This document shows positions 12,466-23,303 of a stretch of DNA of 64,000 nt, in pieces. Source of the DNA: Daucus carota subsp. sativus (taxonomy: Eukaryota > Streptophyta > Magnoliopsida > Apiales > Apiaceae); assembly GCF_001625215.2 (NCBI RefSeq), contig NC_030381.2, positions 3,931,131 to 3,995,130 on the forward strand. Direction: 5' to 3'. The first letter of the stretch is position 1; each line of letters starts with the position of its first letter. Position numbers and translations under genes: made by a program. The notes below the pieces were generated by a model. The model was not told the origin of the DNA, made no database searches, and was given only the letters and a program-made list of their open reading frames with translations.

Positions 12466-15400
12466 CTCCCCTTCAAGCTGAGCTGAAGTTTTGACAGAAG
12501 CTCCAAGCTTGTGTAGAAGACTATAATGCTGTTTAACAGAGAGAGGTTTGGTGAGCACATCAGCAATCTGCGAATGAGATGGAACATAGTGTGTAACAAT
12601 TGCTCCAGATTGAACCTTGTCTCGAATGTAATGGCAGTCTATCTCAACGTGCTTTGTGCGTTCATGGAGCACAGGGTTTGCAGCAATTGAGATAGCTGCC
12701 ATGTTGTCACATTGAAGAACAGTTGGTGGCAAGTTTGTGAGTCCCATATCTTGCAACAGAGCCGTAATCCAAGTAATTTCGCAAGCAGTGAGAGCCATGG
12801 CTCTGTACTCCGCCTCAGCAGTGGACCTTGCAACTATGTTTTGCTTTTTCGATTTCCAAGACACAGGAGAATGTCCCAGAAAAATACAGAAGCCTGTTGT
12901 TGACCTTCGAGTGTTTGGGCAGCTAGCCCAATCACTATCGCAATAAGCCTGGACTTGTGCTGCAGATGAGGATGCTAGAAGTATACCTTGCCCTGGATTG
13001 CTTAGTAAATACCTTAAAATTCGTTTGCCAGCCTGCATATGAACTGTGGTGGGGCTTTGCATATATTGACTCAACACATGGACAGGGAATGTGATGTCAG
13101 GCCTCGTGATAGTTAAGTAAATAAGCTTGCCGATGAGCCTCTGATAGGTGTATGGATCAGTCAAAAGATCGCCCTTTGTATGACCTAACTTAAGATGAAT
13201 ATCCATAGGCAACTTCAGAGGAGTGGCATTGTGCATGCCAAACTCAGTTAAGAGATCTTTGGTGTACTTCTTTTGAGACAGAAAGAAGCCTGCATCTGAT
13301 CTTTCTATTTCAATGCCCAGAAAATAGCTTACATCTCCGAGATCTTTCATGTGAAAAGAACCAGACAAGTATGTCTTCAGGTTAAGAATGGCTTCATTTG
13401 AATTGCCGGCAATGAGAAGGTCATCAACATACACCAAGATAAGTGTGATTGAGTTGGAGGTTGCTTTTGTGAACAGACTGTAATCTGTTTTTGATTGAGT
13501 ATACTCCAGAGACAGAAGCTTGGCGGAAAGTTTATCGAACCATTTTCTTGGGCTATGCTTCAAACCATAGAGGGACTTGATGAGTTTGCAGACCATAGTT
13601 GTATGTGCAGGGGTGAGAGGATGATCGTAATCAATTCGGCTGCCAAGTCCCGTATATCCCTGTGGGAATTTCATGTACACCGTCTCTTGGAGGTCACCAT
13701 GCAAGAATGCATTGGTGACATCCATTTGAATAACTATCCAATCTTGCATTGCAGCAACTGCTAGTAAGGTTCTGACCGTCGTGAGTTTAGCAACGGGAGC
13801 AAACGTCTCTAGATAATCAATACCATATATCTGTTTGCAGCCAAGAATAACCAATCTCGCCTTGTACCTTTCGATTGTTCCATCAGGATTGAACTTTGTT
13901 TTGAAAACCCATTTGCAGCCTATAGCTTTTTTGTTTGGAGGCAAAGTTGTGATCTCCCATGTTTTGTTGTCTTCAAGAGCGGTCAATTCTTTGTTCATTG
14001 CATCTATCCAACACTTGTGCTGAGCTGCTTGTTTGAATGACATAGGATCTGCTGCATGTTCTAAAGATGCCAGAAAACAGTTGAATTGAGGTTTGACATA
14101 ATGATCAGCTATCTGAGCTATGTTGGCAGAAGTAGACAATGAGTGACTGTAATCATTAAGCCATCCAGGAGGTTTACTTATTCTGGAGGACCTTCTGAGG
14201 TCATTGTTAGGAGGTGGAGGATCATTGGTTTGGTTTGAGGAGGGCTCAGGGTTGGTTTCAAGTTCTGGAATATCAAGGTCATCAAAGTCTGGTGTTGGAA
14301 CAGAAGGAGGCATAGGACAAGGTGTAGGTTCCAGATAAGTGTTTGAGGATGGGTTATTAAAAGGAAAAATATTTTCTTGAAAGGTTACATCTCTGGAATT
14401 GAAGGTTTTCATTGTGGTTAAATTTAGTAGTTTGTAGCCTTTGGTACTAGTGGAGGTGGGGTATCCAAGCAAGACACATGGAACTCCCCTTGGCTGGAAT
14501 TTGTCTGTAGATTGATCAGGGTTCGAGGCTAGAGCTAGGCATCCAAATGTTCTCAAGTGGTCGTATTCAGCTGGTTTATTGTGTAGGACCTCAAATGGTA
14601 TTTTGAAGTTTAAGGTTCTAGTTGGCAGTCTATTAATCAAGTGCACAGCTGTCATAACAAAATCACCCCAGTAGGATAATGGTAACCCGGATTGAAACCT
14701 CAAACTTCTAGCTACTTCAAGAACGTGTCTATGTTTTCTTTCGACCCGAGCATTCTGTTGGGGTCGATTGACACAAGTCTTTTGATGAACAATCCCATTT
14801 TCAACATAAAACTTTTTACACTTATCATCCGAGAATTCAGGGGCATTATCAGAACGCAAACATTTGATTTTAGCAGTGAAATGCGTGTACACATAATTGT
14901 AGAAGGCTTGAAAGCAGTCTATGAAGTCAGATTTCTGTTTCATCAAGTATAACCAGGTGACTCTAGACATATCATCTACGACAGTGAGAAAATATCTGAA
15001 ATGACCTCGAGTACACACACGATATGGACCCCAAGTATCTATGTGCACTAAATCAAATGCATTACTAGCGTGGGAAGTGCTCAGAACATAAGGTAATTTT
15101 GAAAATTTTGCCATAGGGCAAGTAATGCACACCTGATTGTTGCCGGTGAGAGAAGAACTCAGTTGAGGAATGTGCCCAATAGTAGACATTGCGGCGTGTC
15201 CAAGCCTCAAGTGCCAGGTGCTGGAAGTCACAGTAACAGAGTTACAGCTTGCTCCAACAGCATCAGTGAGGTAGTATAAACCAGAGTTAATGTGTCCTGT
15301 GGCCTGGACTTCTGCAGTGCCAGCTTTTAGAATTTCGCAAGTAAAAGGTGTGAACCTCACATCACACTTGTTGTCCTTTGCCAATTTATGAATTGACAAG

Positions 15401-15837
15401 AGGTTGTGCTGAAACTGTGGCACTACAAGCACATTGTGTAAGATCAATCCACACTTAAGCTTTACATCTCCCACATGTGTTATGTGTGACACATCTCCAG
15501 TTGGGAGGTTAATTGTCAAGTTTTTAGCTGCAGGCTTGACATTAACCAAGAGATTTACATCAGCTGTCATATGGTCACTCGCCCCTGAGTCAACAATCCA
15601 AGTCCCCTTGTCTGCTACTGCTAAATTGCACGCCACCATTCTAGAGAAGGCATGATCAAGTTCCTCATCAGATTCCGAGCCCTTAAATGCCTGTACAGCA
15701 TTTTGTGGCATATATTTCAACAAGTGTTCAAGTTGTTGAGGGCTGAAAACAATTTCCTCTGTCTGAGTGTTTTGGACAGCATTATTTGCCATTCTTGGAG
15801 GCCTATATCTGTTGCCTTGTGGTCTGCCAGTAGCCAC
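12463..15837 (-). CDS. Copia pol frame, unit 1
   Basis: 1124 codons. In order: a short tail after the gag knuckle, aspartic protease (DSGAS at residues 83-87), GAG-pre-integrase with HLRLGHAAM, integrase core (roughly 265-400, including the D of HIDTWGPY and the later [13 protein letters not shown]), reverse transcriptase from about residue 590 ([13 protein letters not shown], catalytic YVDD) and RNase H (CDSDWASC, later STAEAEYRA). Domain order PR-IN-RT-RH is diagnostic of Copia (Pseudoviridae). Length is normal once gag is counted separately. Confidence 0.95.
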   Translation of the reverse strand: MATGRPQGNRYRPPRMANNAVQNTQTEEIVFSPQQLEHLLKYMPQNAVQAFKGSESDEELDHAFSRMVACNLAVADKGTWIVDSGASDHMTADVNLLVNVKPAAKNLTINLPTGDVSHITHVGDVKLKCGLILHNVLVVPQFQHNLLSIHKLAKDNKCDVRFTPFTCEILKAGTAEVQATGHINSGLYYLTDAVGASCNSVTVTSSTWHLRLGHAAMSTIGHIPQLSSSLTGNNQVCITCPMAKFSKLPYVLSTSHASNAFDLVHIDTWGPYRVCTRGHFRYFLTVVDDMSRVTWLYLMKQKSDFIDCFQAFYNYVYTHFTAKIKCLRSDNAPEFSDDKCKKFYVENGIVHQKTCVNRPQQNARVERKHRHVLEVARSLRFQSGLPLSYWGDFVMTAVHLINRLPTRTLNFKIPFEVLHNKPAEYDHLRTFGCLALASNPDQSTDKFQPRGVPCVLLGYPTSTSTKGYKLLNLTTMKTFNSRDVTFQENIFPFNNPSSNTYLEPTPCPMPPSVPTPDFDDLDIPELETNPEPSSNQTNDPPPPNNDLRRSSRISKPPGWLNDYSHSLSTSANIAQIADHYVKPQFNCFLASLEHAADPMSFKQAAQHKCWIDAMNKELTALEDNKTWEITTLPPNKKAIGCKWVFKTKFNPDGTIERYKARLVILGCKQIYGIDYLETFAPVAKLTTVRTLLAVAAMQDWIVIQMDVTNAFLHGDLQETVYMKFPQGYTGLGSRIDYDHPLTPAHTTMVCKLIKSLYGLKHSPRKWFDKLSAKLLSLEYTQSKTDYSLFTKATSNSITLILVYVDDLLIAGNSNEAILNLKTYLSGSFHMKDLGDVSYFLGIEIERSDAGFFLSQKKYTKDLLTEFGMHNATPLKLPMDIHLKLGHTKGDLLTDPYTYQRLIGKLIYLTITRPDITFPVHVLSQYMQSPTTVHMQAGKRILRYLLSNPGQGILLASSSAAQVQAYCDSDWASCPNTRRSTTGFCIFLGHSPVSWKSKKQNIVARSTAEAEYRAMALTACEITWITALLQDMGLTNLPPTVLQCDNMAAISIAANPVLHERTKHVEIDCHYIRDKVQSGAIVTHYVPSHSQIADVLTKPLSVKQHYSLLHKLGASVKTSAQLEGE

Positions 15838-15885
15838 ATTGTTGTTTTGGCCTCTGTTGTTACCTGGTGGTCTATATTTAAAATG

Positions 15886-16719
15886 TCATTTTGGGTATCC
15901 AACTTTAGACCAACATTTGTCAGTTTGGTGCCCTTTGCCCCCACATTCAGCACAACCCATCCTGCCCTGGCTAGCACTGGTATGAGGCCCTGTAGTATTC
16001 ATTGCAGAAAATTCAACATCTAAATTTTGCAAGACATCGATCTGTGATTCTTCTTGTTGTATCACAGCGCACGCAGCTTCAACAGGAGGTAAGGGATGAC
16101 GCATTAGCAATTGACTGCGCAATGAACTATAGGCATCGTCTAGTCCATTCAAGAACACAAAAAGTTTTGCCTCTTCTCTCTGGGTGTTTATAGCTTTTAA
16201 CAAGGCTGAAATCTCAGGCGTGACAGTGGTTATAGGAGGCAAAGTATTCATGGAGTCAATTTCTTCCCAGATACTACTGAGTGTTGTGAAATACTCAGTT
16301 ATCTTTGTCTTATTCTGCTTAAGACTAAACAGATCTTTGTTTAGCTTATACTTGCGAGAGCCATTACTTAACTGAAACCTTTTCTCTAAGTGTTTCCAGA
16401 TCTCATGAGCAGAGTTGATAAACAGAATAGATTGGCGTATAGTATCAGATACATTATTATGTATCCAAGAAATGACCAAATCATTACAAGTATCCCATTG
16501 CATACCTTGAGTTTCATCAGTGGTGTTTCGGAGGACTGTCCCATTGACAAATCCGAGCTTTCTCTTTGAAGAAAGTTGAATCTCCAAGGAACGTTTCCAG
16601 CTTCGATAATCGCTAGCACCCTGTAGTTTCGTGACACTGACTGACGTAGGCCCATCGGAAGGGTGTAAAAATAAGGGATTTTGCATTTCTGCAAAGTTGT
16701 TTCTTCCCCCATTCGCCAT
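15886..16719 (-). CDS. Copia gag frame, unit 1
   Basis: 277 codons, starting MANGGRNNFAEMQNPLFLHP. It contains the Copia gag region (KLQGASDYRSWKRSLEIQL, then WIHNNVSDTIRQSILF) and ends in a CX2CX4HX4C zinc knuckle (CAECGGKGHQTDKC). It lies directly upstream of pol in the element. The family usually makes gag and pol as one polyprotein or by a related translational route. Here the two occupy consecutive frames. Confidence 0.93.
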   Translation of the reverse strand: MANGGRNNFAEMQNPLFLHPSDGPTSVSVTKLQGASDYRSWKRSLEIQLSSKRKLGFVNGTVLRNTTDETQGMQWDTCNDLVISWIHNNVSDTIRQSILFINSAHEIWKHLEKRFQLSNGSRKYKLNKDLFSLKQNKTKITEYFTTLSSIWEEIDSMNTLPPITTVTPEISALLKAINTQREEAKLFVFLNGLDDAYSSLRSQLLMRHPLPPVEAACAVIQQEESQIDVLQNLDVEFSAMNTTGPHTSASQGRMGCAECGGKGHQTDKCWSKVGYPK

Positions 16720-16833
16720 GACTTGTGTTTACAAACTCAGAAAGGTGTTATTTGCAGAGAAAAGATTTTTGAGGGAGAATGAATAAGATTTGAGAGAGGT
16801 GGAAAAGATGTTGCATTCACAGCTCTGATACCA

Positions 16834-17158
16834 TGATGATTAAATGAAAAAGATGAATGCACAGAAATAATGGTGATGAAACTAGAGACAACTTTCCAGA
16901 CTCTTTTGCTCAAAGCATATTGTTTTCATTCTGAATAACTATGGTGCATACTCCTCAGCTATATGCTGATAGGATGGAATCTTTTCCTAACAACCTTGTA
17001 CTACTACTTCCATAATTGCCTTTAACAGATGGCATAATACTAGAGTCCAGACAAAATAACATAACAGCTAGAGAAAGGAAAAGACAATGACAATAACGGT
17101 AAATAAAGTGCTGCAGATAGGTGGCTGACTAGGCATTCTGTGGACCCTTCCTTCATTA
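16834..17158 (-). repeat. LTR 2 of the Copia array (shared middle LTR)
   Basis: 325 bp between the two internal regions. It has a primer-binding site on its left and a polypurine tract on its right, so it acts as the 5' LTR of the left unit and the 3' LTR of the right one. No target duplication flanks it. Confidence 0.93.
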
Positions 17159-20100
17159 CTCCCCTTCAAGCTGAGCTGAAGTTTTGACAGAAGCTCCAAG
17201 CTTGTGTAGAAGACTATAATGCTGTTTAACAGAGAGAGGTTTGGTGAGCACATCAGCAATCTGCGAATGAGATGGAACATAGTGTGTAACAATTGCTCCA
17301 GATTGAACCTTGTCTCGAATGTAATGGCAGTCTATCTCAACGTGCTTTGTGCGTTCATGGAGCACAGGGTTTGCAGCAATTGAGATAGCTGCCATGTTGT
17401 CACATTGAAGAACAGTTGGTGGCAAGTTTGTGAGTCCCATATCTTGCAACAGAGCCGTAATCCAAGTAATTTCGCAAGCAGTGAGAGCCATGGCTCTGTA
17501 CTCCGCCTCAGCAGTGGACCTTGCAACTATGTTTTGCTTTTTCGATTTCCAAGACACAGGAGAATGTCCCAGAAAAATACAGAAGCCTGTTGTTGACCTT
17601 CGAGTGTTTGGGCAGCTAGCCCAATCACTATCGCAATAAGCCTGGACTTGTGCTGCAGATGAGGATGCTAGAAGTATACCTTGCCCTGGATTGCTTAGTA
17701 AATACCTTAAAATTCGTTTGCCAGCCTGCATATGAACTGTGGTGGGGCTTTGCATATATTGACTCAACACATGGACAGGGAATGTGATGTCAGGCCTCGT
17801 GATAGTTAAGTAAATAAGCTTGCCGATGAGCCTCTGATAGGTGTATGGATCAGTCAAAAGATCGCCCTTTGTATGACCTAACTTAAGATGAATATCCATA
17901 GGCAACTTCAGAGGAGTGGCATTGTGCATGCCAAACTCAGTTAAGAGATCTTTGGTGTACTTCTTTTGAGACAGAAAGAAGCCTGCATCTGATCTTTCTA
18001 TTTCAATGCCCAGAAAATAGCTTACATCTCCGAGATCTTTCATGTGAAAAGAACCAGACAAGTATGTCTTCAGGTTAAGAATGGCTTCATTTGAATTGCC
18101 GGCAATGAGAAGGTCATCAACATACACCAAGATAAGTGTGATTGAGTTGGAGGTTGCTTTTGTGAACAGACTGTAATCTGTTTTTGATTGAGTATACTCC
18201 AGAGACAGAAGCTTGGCGGAAAGTTTATCAAACCATTTTCTTGGGCTTTGCTTCAAACCATAGAGGGACTTGATGAGTTTGCAGACCATATTTGTATGTG
18301 CAGGGGTGAGAGGATGATCGTAATCAATTCGGCTGCCAAGTCCCGTATATCCCTGTGGGAATTTCATGTACACCGTCTCTTGGAGGTCACCATGCAAGAA
18401 TGCATTGGTGACATCCATTTGAATAACTATCCAATCTTGCATTGCAGCAACTGCTAGTAAGGTTCTGACCGTCGTGAGTTTAGCAACGGGAGCAAACGTC
18501 TCTAGATAATCAATACCATATATCTGTTTGCAGCCAAGAATAACCAATCTCGCCTTGTACCTTTCGATTGTTCCATCAGGATTGAACTTTGTTTTGAAAA
18601 CCCATTTGCAGCCTATAGCTTTTTTGTTTGGAGGCAAAGTTGTGATCTCCCATGTTTTGTTGTCTTCAAGAGCGGTCAATTCTTTGTTCATTGCATCTAT
18701 CCAACACTTGTGCTGAGCTGCTTGTTTGAATGACATAGGATCTGCTGCATGTTCCAAAGATGCCAGAAAACAGTTGAATTGAGGTTTGACATAATGATCA
18801 GCTATCTGAGCTATGTTGGCAGAAGTAGACAATGAGTGACTGTAATCATTAAGCCATCCAGGAGGTTTACTTATTCTGGAGGACCTTCTGAGGTCATTGT
18901 TAGGAGGTGGAGGATCATTGGTTTGGTTTGAGGAGGGCTCAGGGTTGGTTTCAAGTTCTGGAATATCAAGGTCATCAAAGTCTGGTGTTGGAACAGAAGG
19001 AGGCATAGGACAAGGTGTAGGTTCCAGATAAGTGTTTGAGGATGGGTTATTAAAAGGAAAAATATTTTCTTGAAAGGTTACATCTCTGGAATTGAAGGTT
19101 TTCATTGTGGTTAAATTTAGTAGTTTGTAGCCTTTGGTACTAGTGGAGGTGGGGTATCCAAGCAAGACACATGGAACTCCCCTTGGCTGGAATTTGTCTG
19201 TAGATTGATCAGGGTTCGAGGCTAGAGCTAGGCATCCAAATGTTCTCAAGTGGTCGTATTCAGCTGGTATATTGTGTAGGACCTCAAATGGTATTTTGAA
19301 GTTTAAGGTTCTAGTTGGCAGTCTATTAATCAAGTGCACAGCTGTCATAACAAAATCACCCCAGTAGGATAATGGTAACCCGGATTGAAACCTCAAACTT
19401 CTAGCTACTTCAAGAACGTGTCTATGTTTTCTTTCGACCCGAGCATTCTGTTGGGGTCGATTGACACAAGTCTTTTGATGAACAATCCCATTTTCAACAT
19501 AAAACTTTTTACACTTATCATCCGAGAATTCAGGGGCATTATCAGAACGCAAACATTTGATTTTAGCAGTGAAATGCGTGTACACATAATTGTAGAAGGC
19601 TTGAAAGCAGTCTATGAAGTCAGATTTCTGTTTCATCAAGTATAACCAGGTGACTCTAGACATATCATCTACGACAGTGAGAAAATATCTGAAATGACCT
19701 CGAGTACACACACGATATGGACCCCAAGTATCTATGTGCACTAAATCAAATGCATTACTAGCGTGGGAAGTGCTCAGAACATAAGGTAATTTTGAAAATT
19801 TTGCCATAGGGCAAGTAATGCACACCTGATTGTTGCCGGTGAGAGAAGAACTCAGTTGAGGAATGTGCCCAATAGTAGACATTGCGGCGTGTCCAAGCCT
19901 CAAGTGCCAGGTGCTGGAAGTCACAGTAACAGAGTTACAGCTTGCTCCAACAGCATCAGTGAGGTAGTATAAACCAGAGTTAATGTGTCCTGTGGCCTGG
20001 ACTTCTGCAGTGCCAGCTTTTAGAATTTCGCAAGTAAAAGGTGTGAACCTCACATCACACTTGTTGTCCTTTGCCAATTTATGAATTGACAAGAGGTTGT

Positions 20101-20530
20101 GCTGAAACTGTGGCACTACAAGCACATTGTGTAAGATCAATCCACACTTAAGCTTTACATCTCCCACATGTGTTATGTGTGACACATCTCCAGTTGGGAG
20201 GTTAATTGTCAAGTTTTTAGCTGCAGGCTTGACATTAACCAAGAGATTTACATCAGCTGTCATATGGTCACTCGCCCCTGAGTCGACAATCCAAGTCCCC
20301 TTGTCTGCTACTGCTAAATTGCACGCCACCATTCTAGAGAAGGCATGATCAAGTTCCTCATCAGATTCCGAGCCCTTAAATGCCTGTACAGCATTTTGTG
20401 GCATATATTTCAACAAGTGTTCAAGTTGTTGAGGGCTGAAAACAATTTCCTCTGTCTGAGTGTTTTGGACATCATTATTTGCCATTCTTGGAGGCCTATA
20501 TCTGTTGCCTTGTGGTCTGCCAGTAGCCAC
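17156..20530 (-). CDS. Copia pol frame, unit 2
   Basis: 1124 codons with the same PR-IN-RT-RH order as unit 1 and only a handful of amino-acid differences from it (for example near the start, in the integrase tail and in the reverse transcriptase). The near-identity and equal length show the two units are products of one recent duplication. Confidence 0.95.
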   Translation of the reverse strand: MATGRPQGNRYRPPRMANNDVQNTQTEEIVFSPQQLEHLLKYMPQNAVQAFKGSESDEELDHAFSRMVACNLAVADKGTWIVDSGASDHMTADVNLLVNVKPAAKNLTINLPTGDVSHITHVGDVKLKCGLILHNVLVVPQFQHNLLSIHKLAKDNKCDVRFTPFTCEILKAGTAEVQATGHINSGLYYLTDAVGASCNSVTVTSSTWHLRLGHAAMSTIGHIPQLSSSLTGNNQVCITCPMAKFSKLPYVLSTSHASNAFDLVHIDTWGPYRVCTRGHFRYFLTVVDDMSRVTWLYLMKQKSDFIDCFQAFYNYVYTHFTAKIKCLRSDNAPEFSDDKCKKFYVENGIVHQKTCVNRPQQNARVERKHRHVLEVARSLRFQSGLPLSYWGDFVMTAVHLINRLPTRTLNFKIPFEVLHNIPAEYDHLRTFGCLALASNPDQSTDKFQPRGVPCVLLGYPTSTSTKGYKLLNLTTMKTFNSRDVTFQENIFPFNNPSSNTYLEPTPCPMPPSVPTPDFDDLDIPELETNPEPSSNQTNDPPPPNNDLRRSSRISKPPGWLNDYSHSLSTSANIAQIADHYVKPQFNCFLASLEHAADPMSFKQAAQHKCWIDAMNKELTALEDNKTWEITTLPPNKKAIGCKWVFKTKFNPDGTIERYKARLVILGCKQIYGIDYLETFAPVAKLTTVRTLLAVAAMQDWIVIQMDVTNAFLHGDLQETVYMKFPQGYTGLGSRIDYDHPLTPAHTNMVCKLIKSLYGLKQSPRKWFDKLSAKLLSLEYTQSKTDYSLFTKATSNSITLILVYVDDLLIAGNSNEAILNLKTYLSGSFHMKDLGDVSYFLGIEIERSDAGFFLSQKKYTKDLLTEFGMHNATPLKLPMDIHLKLGHTKGDLLTDPYTYQRLIGKLIYLTITRPDITFPVHVLSQYMQSPTTVHMQAGKRILRYLLSNPGQGILLASSSAAQVQAYCDSDWASCPNTRRSTTGFCIFLGHSPVSWKSKKQNIVARSTAEAEYRAMALTACEITWITALLQDMGLTNLPPTVLQCDNMAAISIAANPVLHERTKHVEIDCHYIRDKVQSGAIVTHYVPSHSQIADVLTKPLSVKQHYSLLHKLGASVKTSAQLEGE

Positions 20531-20578
20531 ATTGTTGTTTTGGCCTCTGTTGTTACCTGGTGGTCTATATTTAAAATG

Positions 20579-21412
20579 TCATTTTGGGTATCCAACTTTA
20601 GACCAACATTTGTCAGTTTGGTGCCCTTTGCCCCCACATTCAGCACAACCCATCCTGCCCTGGCTAGCACTGGTATGAGGCCCTGTAGTATTCATTGCAG
20701 AAAATTCAACATCTAAATTTTGCAAGACATCGATCTGTGATTCTTCTTGTTGTATCACAGCGCACGCAGCTTCAACAGGAGGTAAGGGATGACGCATTAG
20801 CAATTGACTGCGCAATGAACTATAGGCATCGTCTAGTCCATTCAAGAACACAAAAAGTTTTGCCTCTTCTCTCTGGGTGTTTATAGCTTTTAACAAGGCT
20901 GAAATCTCAGGCGTGACAGTGGTTATAGGAGGCAAAGTATTCATGGAGTCAATTTCTTCCCAGATACTACTGAGTGTTGTGAAATACTCAGTTATCTTTG
21001 TCTTATTCTGCTTAAGACTAAACAGATCTTTGTTTAGCTTATACTTGCGAGAGCCATTACTTAACTGAAACCTTTTCTCTAAGTGTTTCCAGATCTCATG
21101 AGCAGAGTTGATAAACAGAATAGATTGGCGTATAGTATCAGATACATTATTATGTATCCAAGAAATGACCAAATCATTACAAGTATCCCATTGCATACCT
21201 TGAGTTTCATCAGTGGTGTTTCGGAGGACTGTCCCATTGACAAATCCGAGCTTTCTCTTTGAAGAAAGTTGAATCTCCAAGGAACGTTTCCAGCTTCGAT
21301 AATCGCTAGCACCCTGTAGTTTCGTGACACTGACTGACGTAGGCCCATCGGAAGGGTGTAAAAATAAGGGATTTTGCATTTCTGCAAAGTTGTTTCTTCC
21401 CCCATTCGCCAT
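20579..21412 (-). CDS. Copia gag frame, unit 2
   Basis: 277 codons, the same as the unit 1 gag as far as I can see, including the CCHC knuckle at the C-terminus. It follows the 5' LTR (21527-21851) and the primer-binding site at 21515-21526. Confidence 0.93.
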   Translation of the reverse strand: MANGGRNNFAEMQNPLFLHPSDGPTSVSVTKLQGASDYRSWKRSLEIQLSSKRKLGFVNGTVLRNTTDETQGMQWDTCNDLVISWIHNNVSDTIRQSILFINSAHEIWKHLEKRFQLSNGSRKYKLNKDLFSLKQNKTKITEYFTTLSSIWEEIDSMNTLPPITTVTPEISALLKAINTQREEAKLFVFLNGLDDAYSSLRSQLLMRHPLPPVEAACAVIQQEESQIDVLQNLDVEFSAMNTTGPHTSASQGRMGCAECGGKGHQTDKCWSKVGYPK

Positions 21413-21526
21413 GACTTGTGTTTACAAACTCAGAAAGGTGTTATTTGCAGAGAAAAGATTTTTGAGGGAGAATGAATAAGATTTGAGAGAGGTGGAAAAG
21501 ATGTTGCATTCACAGCTCTGATACCA

Positions 21527-21851
21527 TGATGATTAAATGAAAAAGATGAATGCACAGAAATAATGGTGATGAAACTAGAGACAACTTTCCAGACTCTTTT
21601 GCTCAAAGCATATTGTTTTCATTCTGAATAACTATGGTGCATACTCCTCAGCTATATGCTGATAGGATGGAATCTTTTCCTAACAACCTTGTACTACTAC
21701 TTCCATAATTGCCTTTAACAGATGGCATAATACTAGAGTCCAGACAAAATAACATAACAGCTAGAGAAAGGAAAAGACAATGACAATAACGGTAAATAAA
21801 GTGCTGCAGATAGGTGGCTGACTAGGCATTCTGTGGACCCTTCCTTCGTTA
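21527..21851 (-). repeat. LTR 3 of the Copia array (5' end of the array)
   Basis: 325 bp. The right end abuts the ACAAG target duplication at 21852-21856, where exon 2 of MATH gene A resumes. The primer-binding site lies immediately left. Confidence 0.93.
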
Positions 21852-22277
21852 ACAAGCTTTGAGAAAGATTCTACTTTAACCGAGTAATGGGAGGGAGGGG
21901 CATCTCTATGATATCTAACGATTCCTGTGACAAGAATTTAAAGTACACTATTGAGATTTGCATAATAACATGAAGACACGTATTTACACTTTCAAAAGTA
22001 CTAATTTATTTGAGCATACGAACCTTCATCAGTGTAATTATACGCAATAGGATTTAAGGTTCGTTCATCTTCCATATCAGCTGGCTAGCTCTGCGCATGC
22101 AAGTTCGACTCTCTGTTTATGCTGTTATATATGGAAGTATCCAATTTTTTTTTGGTAGTCATAAAAAGAAGAAGCCTTTCAATATTTGGCATGCATATAG
22201 ATTGCTGCGAACTATTCGTATTCCCGAGGCCTAAATTTATTAGTCCAAAAAGAGCAGCTACCAGCTGGCTCAGCTAG

Positions 22278-22713
22278 CAGTGTTGTAAAAAGCGCATTAA
22301 GCGGCCGCTTAAGCGGAATCGGCTCTAAAGCGTTTCGATTTTATACTAAGCGGGAGATTAAACGTTTTTGAAAATTAAGCAGACAATTAAGCGGATTAAG
22401 CGGTCAAAATGATGTTGACTTGCTAATTTAAAAAAAAAATAATTTTGAAATATTAATTTTTTAATAATATAACTATAATTATATTATAAAATTAAAAAAA
22501 TATATTTTATCAAAAATATTAAAAATGTATATTCTTAACACAACATAATATTACTTTTAAATATATTAATATTATAATTAAATATTTAATTATATTTAAT
22601 TAATCCGCTTATTGACCCGCTTAAAATTCCTCTTAAGCGTCCGCTTTACCGCTTAAGCGCTAGAAAGTCCTCCTGCCGCTTAGATACGACGATTTGCGCT
22701 TTTAACAACACTG
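22278..22713. mobile_element. hAT-like MITE between MATH genes A and B
   Basis: 436 bp with terminal inverted repeats CAGTGTTGTAAAAAGCGC and its complement GCGCTTTTAACAACACTG. The inside is rich in GCGG and GCTTAA motifs repeated in both orientations. Flanks CAGCTAG and CAGTTAG look like an imperfect target duplication. It has the same ends as 41232-41834. It lies upstream of the gene A start codon. Confidence 0.75.
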
Positions 22714-23135
22714 CAGTTAGGATATCATGTTCTATGCTTCGACTTCAGAAGTGTCAAATAATGAAAACCTAGAATATAGAGGGACAGAGGGATTATTAAA
22801 TATTAGGATTTTGTGTGGACAAGTTTAAAAAAAATGACTTATTACTTAAAGTAAAGTAAAAAGTGGATTAGTAGTAAAAAATAAATAAGTTCATAAAGTA
22901 TTTGGAAAAAAAAAACTCTGAAAAAAATACTAGCATTCTCAATTTATTAAAAATATTTTTACTTATTTAGATAAACAGTTCAAAGTTAAAAATACTTTTA
23001 AAAGTATTTATTTATACAAACGAATAAAAAAGGTAGGAGAAGTTAGAAACGATTTCAGCTTGTCTTAAACAAAGTGACGACTGACGCGCTTAAGCCTTTG
23101 CGGCTACATCCCCAGGTAAAAAGAATCTAAAACGG

Positions 23136-23303
23136 TACCACGTGTATAACCACTAGCATTAACAGAGCTGATTCATTTTCTTCTTGAAAGCAACAAAATT
23201 TAAAGACGAAGGCACGTAAATACAACAAGGCAGTGCATATCCAAACCATGAATATTTTCAAAATAAGAAACCTTGGTTGGTGTTCATCTTCCCATCTTCC
23301 ACT
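23136..23303 (-). pseudogene. Relic of exons 1-2 of a MATH gene
   Basis: The complement of 23268-23303 reads like exon 1 of gene B (GGAAGATGAACACCAACCAAG with a GTTT donor). The complement of 23136-23200 resembles the end of exon 2 (GAATCAGCTCTG...GGTTATACACGTG, GTAC donor) but is out of frame by one base compared with gene B. The downstream exons are missing. This is a truncated, decayed duplicate within the cluster. Confidence 0.6.

Larger units (their letters stand above)
12141..21851 (-). mobile_element. Young Copia array: three LTRs, two internal regions
   Basis: LTRs of 325 bp at 12141-12465, 16834-17158 and 21527-21851 are separated by two 4368-bp internal regions. The period is exactly 4693 bp both times, so no indel distinguishes the units. 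Only the outermost ends carry the target duplication ACAAG (12136-12140 and 21852-21856), so this is one insertion that later gained a unit, not two insertions. In element orientation the LTRs begin TAATG and end CATCA. The primer site TGGTATCAGAGC, matching initiator Met tRNA, directly follows the LTR, and AAGGGGAG is the polypurine tract. The outer LTRs differ at one base that I can see. The element looks nearly whole and very young. Confidence 0.95.
10273..22075 (-). pseudogene. Double-MATH (TRAF-like) gene A, split by a Copia array
   Basis: Exons on the - strand: 22075-22024, exon 2 in two pieces (21924-21852 and 12140-12079), 11968-11799, 11646-11343, 10705-10548 and 10457-10273. Counting the duplicated ACAAG once, these sum to 999 nt, a multiple of three, with matching splice phases. 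The gene would encode about 332 residues with two MATH domains: the first around HYSVKVESFSKL...LILYPNGN, the second ending in the typical tail IQAKVKIKTEITGFS. MATH domains bind partner proteins, and plant relatives act as adaptors in ubiquitin-linked and virus-movement processes. Apart from the insertion in exon 2 I see no break, so the gene was probably functional until recently. The start is the ATG at 22075 (MEDERTLNP), shared with gene B. A Stowaway MITE sits in intron 4. Confidence 0.85.

Noticed and set aside
12712-15985. Several + strand open frames of 60-123 codons across the Copia array (repeated at 17405-20678)
   Set aside because: They lie antisense to the gag and pol frames, have no domain and occur in both units only because the units are copies.
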